Positions 48,363-58,500 of a DNA stretch of 64,000 bases are shown here, piece after piece. Origin of the DNA: Agelas oroides. Lineage: Eukaryota; Porifera; Demospongiae; Agelasida; Agelasidae. Numbering within the stretch: the first letter of the stretch is position 1; each line of letters begins with the position of its first letter. The position numbers were made by a program, and so were the translations under genes. Below the pieces are notes generated by a model. It was not told where the DNA came from. It saw only the letters and a program-made list of their open reading frames with translations, and made no database searches. The DNA is taken from the NCBI GenBank assembly GCA_949130485.1, contig OX422186.1:8131837-8195836 (forward strand), in the 5' to 3' direction.

Positions 48363-50802
48363 TTAACCACAACATTAATCTATGTCTACTATACACCATA
48401 CTGTAGTATAGTGTGTAGTTCCCCCACTTGAAATAGTATGTACGTCAGATGCCGACCACAAGACCATGCACAGCTGTTCTTAGGCCAACAACTATATAGG
48501 CTCCTCCAATATCCAATAGTTAGTTAAAAGCCTGTGTGGTCATACTGTAAGATTAGTGACAAAATAATGACATAAAATGGAACCATGAAAACAAGGATAA
48601 GTTTCCGCATTATAGGTTGCTGTATACAGTACCAAATATAGTTCTTGAGTATGCATGTGCACTGCTGGATTACATACAATTGCACTTGTAAACCACAATA
48701 CTTACAGAGACCATTTAGTGCTGCAGTTTGCTTAGTCAAAAGACTTCAGGGATTCACCCTAAGGGAGCCAGTCAGTAGCTTAATTGTAATGGTAGAGAAC
48801 CTGTGACGGAGTAATTAACTGCGATTGGTAGAGAACCTGTGACGGAGTAATCAACTCCAACAACAGAGATGACAGCATAGATGAAAAGTTGCTATAGAAC
48901 ACTAAACATAGCAACCTGCTGTTATGTTTAACAGTATGATTTTGTTAAAAAGGCCAGGCAAACTAGATTTATTGTTTCGCATCAGCGCCTGCTTCCTCTG
49001 AGACCTGCCGCCTCAACAGTCATTATCGCCTTCCAAGCAATGACACACCCACTTTTAATGGCCGTAGTGTCGTAAATTTGCTGAGTGTATATAGCATTTG
49101 CTAGTAACGAATAATGAATAATGACCGCCCGCCCGCATGCAAATCGAGAAAGTGGCTGATGCGAAACAATAAATCCAGTTTGCCTGGCCTAAAGTTGCAG
49201 TTGATTGAAAATTGCATAAACTTGAAACACATCCAAAAATACCCAAATCGCACAATTTAGTATCCACAAAACAAAGAGAACATGCAGTGGACAAGCCTAA
49301 TAGTGGACCATAGCTTTTTTTTTTTTGATGCCTGTAAAATCAGGCAAATGACTTCAGTTTTACAAACACCTCTTCCAATGGTTAACCAAAGGAACTATGT
49401 GATTAAGTCATAACAAAAGAAGAACTTCACACAAACAGAAAGTTTGGTCTTACAGTAGCACTTTCAACATTGCATTTGTCAATTACACAATCTTTAGTGG
49501 CCAGCATGTAGTAAACTCTATTTCGCATTTCCATGTATTGTGATGCTTATGCAAACTAATTCCAGGAATTTATGCTGAATCAAATCAAAACGTAACATCA
49601 CAACCCAATTATTTTTTAGCACACATGGTATTAGAATAATGATGATTAAAATGCCTGAATGGGAAGTGTGGCTTGCATGTGGTAGAACTGAGATTTTCCC
49701 AAAACTCAATTCAATCACTGCTCTCTATCTTGCAGAGTATGTACACATGCACAGAGTATTTTAACATACTGCATACAAAACTGGTACAAATAACTTTCTT
49801 CCAATCTTAACATTTCAGTTTCTATGGGAGACGACCCTCATTTCAGCATAGCTCTTCCAAGTGGCAAACTCCTCTGCTACACTGTGCAAGGAGAACATGG
49901 CTTTGTCTTCAACCTCATCAACAACAAGATGTTCCACATGAATGCCATGTTTGTGCCCGACTCACACAGAGAAGAGGTCACCTAGCTTGGGTCAATAGGC
50001 ATCGTTGTGCAGAACAGTCAGTACAAAACATCCAATGCAACCTCCCTGAGGTTTGAAGCCCAGGGCAAGAAGATATACATTGGGAATACAGTCGTACTAA
50101 AGGCCCAGAATGTTGAGAAACTTAGTTTCAGCAATGGCAAACTGACCATATCAGAGGCTCCTCCATTTGAAGGCTTTAGGTATCCATCTGTGCTTGTCAA
50201 CCTTTGGGACGTGGGCCTCAACTTTACCATCAAATTCTTGACCGAACACTTGGATCTATTTTGGCACAGCACTGGAACAAACACTAAAGACTCTCATGGA
50301 CTCGTTGGTAAGTTAATTTAGCTGCAAGATAAAATCTGGGAGTGGCCTGGGAACGAGGCTAGTAGCTAGTCATGAAATAGCTAATAGTAGAGCTAATCTC
50401 AGGGGTAGGCCTGGTTTTAAACCTTTCACTTGAATGGTGTATAACTTACAAACTATATATTGAAGCCCAAGCTTAAGAAGAACAGAGCCTGTAAGGTCCA
50501 GAAATGAGGCTAAGTGTCTACTCACCTAACTACATGCCTTCTGTTTTGCAGGCCAGTTCTTCCAGGAAGGAGTTGAAATTGATGAGACTCGTAAGATCCT
50601 GATCTTGCCTGGCAAAGAGCCAGTTCCGGTGATGCGTCGCCCTGTGTGGAGCTTTATGGAGCGTGAAGTGCCTGATGACCAGCTCTGCTGGACTGCCATG
50701 AATCCAGGATACCAAGGAGAGGGGCTTATTGATGGAACCTACTTGGACTATCTTGTGAATGATGTCCTTTCCATGGACTTTACATTCAAAAAGCAGCTGT
50801 AG
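44614..50802 (+). CDS. Secreted Calx-beta / EGF / ITIH-C-terminal protein with a shared N-terminal module
   Basis: Exons: 44614-45118, 45399-45524, 46946-47155, 47547-47750, 48138-48266, 49819-50307, 50552-50802; all internal junctions phase 1. A signal peptide (LIALCFFLNSVLYFAEA) is followed by a Cys-rich module of about 150 residues (CPLFTADLLGTT, GAVFGAVSGDPSPVSVEVHN, LRTDCGVCVSPAR) and a second Cys exon (RCFNRLDSGCCNFF). Then a Ser/Thr-rich segment with CTVTV, a Calx-beta domain (VNIDIVDDLVFESTERFNI, IPVYILDD), an EGF-like domain (CDENAMC, CTCIPPYVGNGMTC), and an inter-alpha-trypsin-inhibitor heavy-chain C-terminal domain (GDDPHFSIALPSGKLLCYTV, HGLVGQFFQEG, GEGLIDGTYLDYLV). Intron 1 has a GC donor. 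An in-frame TAG at 49983-49985 cuts the ITIH domain where relatives have an aromatic residue. No membrane anchor seen. Function unknown; adhesion or recognition is plausible. Confidence 0.75.
45781..45872 (-). repeat. tRNA-derived SINE head
   Basis: Minus strand: A-box-like TGGCTCATTGGTCAGAGC and a consensus B box GGTTCAATTCC. In the second intron of the Calx-beta gene, which is otherwise 1.4 kb without features. Confidence 0.6.
48299..48357. repeat. (TA)n microsatellite
   Basis: About 29 pure copies, 30 bp after the EGF exon donor. Confidence 0.98.
48785..48853. repeat. Tandem duplication of about 36 bp
   Basis: GGTAGAGAACCTGTGACGGA plus GTAAT(T/C)AACT occurs twice. Confidence 0.75.
48951..49190. 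mobile_element. MITE with 36-bp near-perfect TIRs
   Basis: AGGCCAGGCAAACTAGATTT and onward to GCATCAGC, matched by the complement at the right end. 240 bp. In the long intron before the ITIH exons; from 49191 to 49818 nothing else is recognised. Confidence 0.85.
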
Positions 50803-51240
50803 ACTAACCCAAACCTCAAGTAGTTAGAGACAGGTACTAGCTCTAAGCTACTTTCAGCATAATTAGCTATTATGACATTGCAGCTATACATCAGTCTTAT
50901 GTTCTTATAGTTACTAGCTGTATAATTACTATAAAACAAACCTGAGCAACCAGTGTCATCAGCCTTGTGCACTGTTCCATACAGACCATTAATACACTTT
51001 TGACCTTCAAGTATCAATTAATGCAGTTCCATTAACACATATACTACCACATTTGCTGAGTGGCAGTTAAACAGATCCAGCTCTGTACTGCATGCAAAAA
51101 CTTGACAGTTCAGCTATACACAAGTGTGAACTTCATCCTAAACTTGCAGTCCTGGTACATACCTCCATGCTAAAGACCCCTCTCTGCATGGTATGACGAT
51201 TGGTTGGTGTGAAGAAGTTCACCCTCAACAAGAATAACTG

Positions 51241-51484
51241 TATGCAGCCACTTCACAATGAGGAACTCCAGGACTTAGATGCTAAGCCAGAATCCCATTT
51301 GTTTTCTTGCTTTGAGCTTTGCAAATGCTGCCACTACTTCCTCAGTACAGAATCGGCCACCCATGTATGCAGGAGCGTCTATCTTCATTCTGGTCCAAAT
51401 CAGAAGTAGGTTTCTCTACCCTATTTTTCACCTCCTGAAACCATGGCTAAGTCCCGGAGTTCCTCATTGTGAAGTGGCTGCATA
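51241..51484. mobile_element. Intergenic MITE, TATGCAGCCACTTC ends
   Basis: Arms TATGCAGCCACTTCACAATG and complement, continuing through AGGAACTCC. 244 bp. Confidence 0.75.
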
Positions 51485-51660
51485 AAGTCTTGTCAGTGAC
51501 TGAGATAGCATACTAAAGTGACCAGCTCAAACACCAAGCACTTTGCTAGGATCAGCAATCAAATCTCCATTAGCTCTCAGCTTGTTGCCAAATCAAACTT
51601 ACACCATAATTGTAAACCTCCATAAGTTTACAATCATAACACAGACATAATCAACTACAC

Positions 51661-51931
51661 CAGGGCCGTACATAACTTTTTTTTACCTGGGGGGGCAAAG
51701 TTATAGCTGAAGTAGAAAACATGGCCGCTCTGCAGTCCTTCGCTGTATGGGGGTCTGGGGGGATGCTCCCCCAGGAATTTTTTGGTAATTTTAGGTGTTC
51801 TGAGGCACATAATTTTCTGGTGCATTCTAAGGCATCCAGAGAAGCACACAGAGCTTTATGAGAATAGGTTCTTGAGAAGAGGATCATCATCATAACTGCC
51901 CCCCTGCCCCTATGCTAGAGGTACGGCCTTG
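51661..51931. mobile_element. hAT-like MITE with 5-bp target duplication TACAC
   Basis: CAGGGCCGTAC on the left, GTACGGCCTTG on the right. TACAC on both sides. Same G-rich inside as 40809 and 55175. Confidence 0.8.
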
Positions 51932-52534
51932 TACACACCCATGTGCTAGTACATTTTACGCGGATACCTTGGGCCATGGTATACTTGAGTCAGGTGGTTT
52001 GTGAGACATCATCGTGGGTGTAAGTATAGATTGTAAACTTCGGAGGTTTACTTACACCATGGCTTCTTTCTACATCAGCACCCTCCTCTCTTCATTATTA
52101 ATAAATCTTAGAAGCCAGACTCTCTCACCAAATCTCTGTCTCACGAGAATAAGATTGTATACAGATTTTTTGTTGTTGTTGTTGCATGGGGCAGCTATAC
52201 AGCCTACAGCTATATATAGTCTAGAGATGCACTAAGTTAGTTGGGACGTATGCTGAGGTTCTATATGGACAGGCCGAGATTTGGGTATGGAACACTCGTC
52301 GTGCGGCGGAGGAAACAGGAGGCCCCCATTTTCCCAATGGGCCCCCCAATTTATGGGGGGAAATTTAGGGAGATGTGGTTCGTTGCAAAAATTGCATGCG
52401 TACCGTTTTGTCACGGCATGGCATACAAAAAATACCCATACACGTATTTTAGGTATACTGCATGCACGTGTAAAATGTGCTAGCACATTCCCAGAGGCGC
52501 ATTTCTACCGCACGATTATTTTGAGCAGTGTGCC
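51932..52534. promoter_or_regulatory. Upstream region of the sushi gene
   Basis: No exon seen. Contains TATATATAG near 52212, the best TATA-like match, about 320 bp before the ATG. Also a C-rich block GGGCCCCCCAATTTATGGGG near 52340. Confidence 0.3.
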
Positions 52535-55500
52535 ATGGAACTTGGCAGACTAGTAGCGACGTTACTGTGCTTGATTTCGGTGCTCTCCTTTGCAAGACCT
52601 CAAGATTGCCCACCATTCACTGCAGACCTCCTGGGGACTACTGCAAGTACAGCTGGACTAGTAGGAGCTGCGTTTGGGGCTGTTAGCGGAGACCCTTCAC
52701 TGCCAGTGAGTGTGCAGGTGCACAACTCGCGCATCGTGTGCCTGAGAAATGGTGGGACTCGGGACACGTACAGTGGAGTGTCGGTAGTCGTGAACTACAC
52801 CTGCACTGGTGCCCCTTCCGAGTGTACTGGGAACCCCATTCTCTCTCAGTTTGAGTTTGAGTGTGTGACTGGCCCTGTGAGGTGGGCTCCCAGTGTGGGT
52901 GGCAGTGCTGCCAATATCATCACAACTCCCCCAGATGGCAGTTTATCAACTACGCTAAGAACAGACTGTGGAGTGTGCGTCAGCCCAGCGCGATCTGCAT
53001 TTGCTAGTATCACTGACAATGAGCAACACTGTGGATGTAAGTGTTGTTAGTAGCTATGTATACTAGCTGCCATGCAGGGCACAAGGTTTGTGTGATCCCA
53101 CCTTCTCCCTCTCCTGTCCTCATGCATGCAACACACACACATGCACACATGCATACTTGCTCGTCGATCTATAAGCCTGCAATCCAGCCTGTAACACTAC
53201 ACAACCTAGTCTGATGAGGTGCTTCAGTCGTTTGGACAGTGGCTGTTGCAACTTCTTTGAGAATGATGCATGTGTGAGAAGCTGTTCATCTCCCTTGGTA
53301 CCCAACAGCAACTTTGATTGTGGTAAGTAACTTTGTCAGCATGCATGGTTACTCAATATAGTTATGGGATGCTCCCTATATGGTCGTCTTCTCCTTGCAC
53401 CCACACAGGCGCATCATAGCTACATGCATGCATACTAACTGCCCCACCCTGGACTATATCGACATACATAGACAGTCTTTATTAAACTTTTGGCATGGTA
53501 GAGTAAGCTAATATTTTGTGGTGTAGCCTGAGTGTGTCTCATGGCACACTAACAAGTTGAATGGTGTATTTTGTCTACATCTGTATAATTGGCTGTGACC
53601 TCAAAACATATACATGCATCAGGCCCGTAGCCAGGATTTTCAGAAGGGGGGTTACATGGGTGTCTGATGTGTATGTATGCATGTATATAAGCATGCAAGA
53701 CTAGGAGGGGTTGGCAGCATGCTCCCCCAGGAAATTTTTTGAAATTAGATGTTCTGAGATTGCTTCTGCTCATATAGTGCATTTGCTAACATCGAATTTA
53801 CCGAAAATGTCAGAAGAGCAAGATGTCTATAGTCTACATACCATGTATACACTTCCAAGAAAGATGGTTTGACTCCAACCTGTTCAGTTGCCGCATATAG
53901 TTGGCGGTGAATCACTAGAGGACAACTGGTGAACTCGCGAGCGCCTGAAATAGCGATTTATTTACGCATGCACGTATTTACGCGCGTCCTTCATCGCAGC
54001 CCACTTATTCGCGCGTCAATGAACAAACGGGCTGCATAGCCCCAGCCAAATTCGTTCGGACAGCGGTGATTCTCAATGGCAGCGAAGCTAGTGGACCTAC
54101 GGGACCGGTGTACATGAGCTCTTCTGTTACAAGTGGCAGTGACGTCACGGGCTATGGCGTCCGTATTCTGATGACGTAACGTAGGGCAAAAATGGCTCTG
54201 TGAACGTATACAGCGACGAGGTTGTGAGCTGGCTGCTGAACGTTACCATGACCCACATCTAAAATCACTGCAGTATGACATACATCGCTATTAGCCTTAT
54301 AACATACGTGAGCCACTAAGCGATCCAGCCGTCAGTATTGCTGGTAGGGAGCCAACAAGGAGTCTATGTGTACCTATTCTACTGCCCTACAAAATGGCGG
54401 TGAGTAGATCTATGCGGAAAATCGTATACTTTCGAGTATAATATACGGACCACGCCTGCGCAGGCACACGGTCTATAGCCTGTACTGCATGGGAAACTAT
54501 ATCCAAATACCGTAGATCGGGAAATTTTCGCGGTAAAAATAGATCGCGTTTTAGCGCTAAAAATATTTCGTCGCTCGACGGTTCCGCAATGTAGCGCGCG
54601 AATACGTTTTTGCTCATTTAATTTTCGTCGCGACGAAAATATTTTAACGGCAAAATTCCCCGATCTACGATAGCTGCATTGTCTGCATGTGTGGACACCT
54701 AGGCCTACATCTGTAGCTTTCACAAGTATAAGAACTGCATGCTATTAGCTATTTTCTCACAGTACACAAGCTGAGTCCTCCTACTTGACTTCTCAAAGTT
54801 TTCAGTTGCATGGTATTAGCATAGATAGTAGAGTGACACTCTATACTATCTATATTAGCCTGCATGCAACAGCAAAGTAAGCTCATTAAGCCACTATTTG
54901 TTGAATAGCAGTTTCTCATCGTACGCCCGCATCATTTTTAGGGGCCCGCTTAGCCATTATCGCGATTATTACGCATGCGCTATTACTTTATCGATCTCGC
55001 GCTCTGAATGCAGTCGGTACTGCTGATCTGATTTGTAATAATGCAGCGTACTGCAAAAACAGGTAGAAGTTGTCCCCTTCCCGAAAACATCGAAGTGCTT
55101 CCACCAAAGATGTTACATTGTTTTCTTCGTAGGGGGAACCAAACTTTGCCCGGTCGACGAATAATGGCGTAATGCAGGGCCGTAGGAGCAGGTCCGGCAG
55201 GTCCGGCGGCCGCCGGACCAATCTCAGCGCTCTGTGTAACACAAAACAGCTGCAATGACTTCAGCCACACCCACATGTTTACAACTCCATGTGTAACAGC
55301 CGCGACGTCCATACGCGCGCAACATGGCCGAGTCGCAGTTCTAAAGCGTTTCAACTTTCCAAAGCGACAGTTTGGTACAAACGGCGAGGAGAGGAGTTTC
55401 CGGGCTGAATGGTGTGACACTTTCAGCTGGCTCCGCTATGATGTCAAAACTGACGCTGCATTCTGCTACCTTTGTATGCGCTGTGAGGCTGAGAAAAAGT

Positions 55501-58500
55501 TCTTGTGAAGTGGAGTCACTGAATGCGCAAATGTTAAGGCTTCGAGCACATTTCTATGTTTGGCACAAGGTTAGGCAACTCTTGCTCTTTCTCCCCAACA
55601 TTGCACCAGAAGCGATCTTAGAATGTCTGAAATCCAAAATTTTCCTGGGGGAGCATGCCCCCAGACCCCCCTAGTGGCAACAGTTTATTGCCTGACCAAC
55701 TAAATATTGCTTCCTACGGGCCTGTAATGGTACATGTATATGCTGCCCACCCGTATGAACTTCATGGAAAGTCCCTGATGAGAAACCGACATTCAACAAA
55801 TAGCGGCCTTAAATGTGAAACTAACAGTTGCTGGGAGTCAAACCCTGGGCTGCCAATGCTCTGAGCTATATGCAACCACTTGCAAGTTGCAAACACCATG
55901 CAGCCCTCACAATTCACTATGTATACACTGCATAAGTTGTACAGAATGTACTTCTTCAGCCACTCAGTATGTTGTTAGGGATCAACTACGTAGACAATTC
56001 TCTCCGAAAGTAGCCATCCTGAGTGATTTCTCTAACTCAGAATGCTTCTGAGCATCTTGAGTCTGTTGTTTCACCTTTTCTCTATTCTGTCTCATACCAT
56101 CAAACTTGCATTTATTACAGCTGAGGCAAATGCTTTGAGGCAAGCAGTTATGATTGCTCTGCATATGCACTGCTTGCTTGGGCTAATATATACATGCCTC
56201 AAAGAGTCATTAGTCACATGTATATGAAAGGTTCAGAACCATGCATAGTGGGCTAACTCACCAAAGAGCCATGCACTAAGCTTCCTGTGTTATTCCAGCC
56301 ATACTCCTGTGTATTACATTTCATATACCCGACAGTTTCATTATACCTGCTATAGGATATGTACCTAACATTTCTATAGGTATATGATACCTGACATTTT
56401 GTGGTATAGGCAAGACACCTGAAATTTATTTTGGACTGTAGCTGACATTTTGCAACATGTACCTAGTAAGGTAGTTGACATTGATTGTAGCTGGCATTTC
56501 AGATACCTATCATTTCAATCATTTTTCGGACTGATTTTTTTTGTAGCTAATTGAATCCTCTTGTCTTTGGTTAGACCAATCTGATTCCGAGGCTGGCATG
56601 CTAAAGAATAAACAGCATTCATTTTTGTATTATAGTTGTGGACTGTGGTCTTCTTCTGGATGTCACAAATGGAATGTTGAGCTACAACCCACAAGGACAG
56701 GACCGAACTCTCGAGGGTGCAACTGTCAACTACACTTGCAACACTGGCTACACACTGAATGGGAACAACATGCGTACCTGCCAGGCTAGTGGTGAATGGA
56801 CTGGCAGTGACCCAAACTGTACCAGTGAGTGTTCCACCAATTGTATGTAGCTATATATGTCACTGTGGACTATGCATGGTCATTTAGCTAGTCAGTCCCA
56901 AAATGTCAGTATTCCTTGTAGGTCCGGTACAAGCACTTTTATGCTGTAACTTATACTCAGCTATAGGGGTGTACCACATGGTTGCTATATAGGACTGGTC
57001 AGGCACTGCTACAACTTGACATAGCATTCATCCTTTCTCTGTAGTTGTGGATTGTGGAACGTTGACCAATCCTCTAAATGGCGAGGTCACTCTCACTGCA
57101 ACTACATTCATGTCAACTGCAACCTACAGCTGTAACTCAGGGTACACCCTCTCTGGGAATGCAACACGCACCTGTGAGGCCAGTGGGGCATGGTCAGACA
57201 CTGCACCCACCTGTGATCGTAAGTATAGTGTATGTTCTAGTGTTCAAGATTACAAGAACTATAAATAACAATTCAGCTTTTCTCTACAGCTGTGGATTGT
57301 GGAAATTTGACCAACCCTCTAAATGGCCAGGTTACTCTCATTGCAACTACATTCATGTCAACTGCAACTTACAGCTGTAACTCAGGGTACAATCTGTCTG
57401 GGAATGCAACACGCACCTGTGAGACCAATGGGATGTGGTCCAGCATTGCACCCACCTGTGATTGTAAGCACATTATGCTCCAGTGTTTCAGTTTACAAGA
57501 TCTATAAAATAACAATTCATCTTTCTATACAGTTGTAGATTGTGGAACTTTGGCCAATCCTGAAAATGGCCAGGCCACTTTCACCGCAACTATATTCATG
57601 TCAACTGCAACTTACAGCTGTAACTCAGGGTACACACTCTCTGGGAATGAAACACGCACCTGTCAGGCTAATGGGATGTGGTCCAGCATTGCACCCTCCT
57701 GTGATCGTAAGTATAGTGTATTCCAGATTAATGTAGAGTGGTGAGCAATACATTCTCCCCTGCAGCTGTGGATTGTGGAACTTTGACCAATCCTCAAAAT
57801 GGCAAGGTCAATTTCACTGCAACTACATTCCTGTCAACTGTCAATTACAGTTGTAACTCAGGGTACATCCTCTCTGGGAATGCAACACGCACCTGTGAGG
57901 CCAGTGGGACATGGTCAGACACTGCACCCACCTGTGATCGTAAGTACAGTATATTTTATTCCTAGAGCTATGTATAGTGACTCAGACTACTCTCACTGCT
58001 ACCACATGCTAACTGCAGCTTGTATAGTTAGCCGATCTTATTTGTACCTATTTTGTTTTTGATATAGCATATCCAAAATCAGTGTATGCATTGCTCATCT
58101 TTTATCAGCACTTTGTATTGGGACTAAAAGATAACCAAAAGGTTCCAGCATCTGTTTCCTCCCTGTGCTCTTCTTTGTCTAGTTAGCTTGTGTGTATTCT
58201 CTCCAGTTTTATTTTAGTTATATTTTGTGCATGCAGATATTAATGTTTATTGTTAGTTTGTACATTTGAAGGCTAAACCCTATAAACTACATTAAGTTCA
58301 TTCAAACTACTTTACTAGTTACACTAACTCCACATAAGAGTAACTAGTGTACTCCTTTAAGTGCTTACCATAACTCCATACAGGAGTAAAAATTTTTACT
58401 CCTTGGGGGGTTAAATTTGCCCGGCTGTCGGAACTCCTTCAAAAGAGTAACTCTTACTCCTTTCTTTTAACAGTGTAGCTAAGAAGCTCACATCTGTCAG

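Noticed and set aside
49819-50307. von Willebrand type D domain (GDPHF motif)
   Set aside because: The GDPHF motif is shared, but the HGLVGQFF and GEGLIDG motifs and the downstream layout fit the ITIH C-terminal domain; Cys spacing of VWD is absent.
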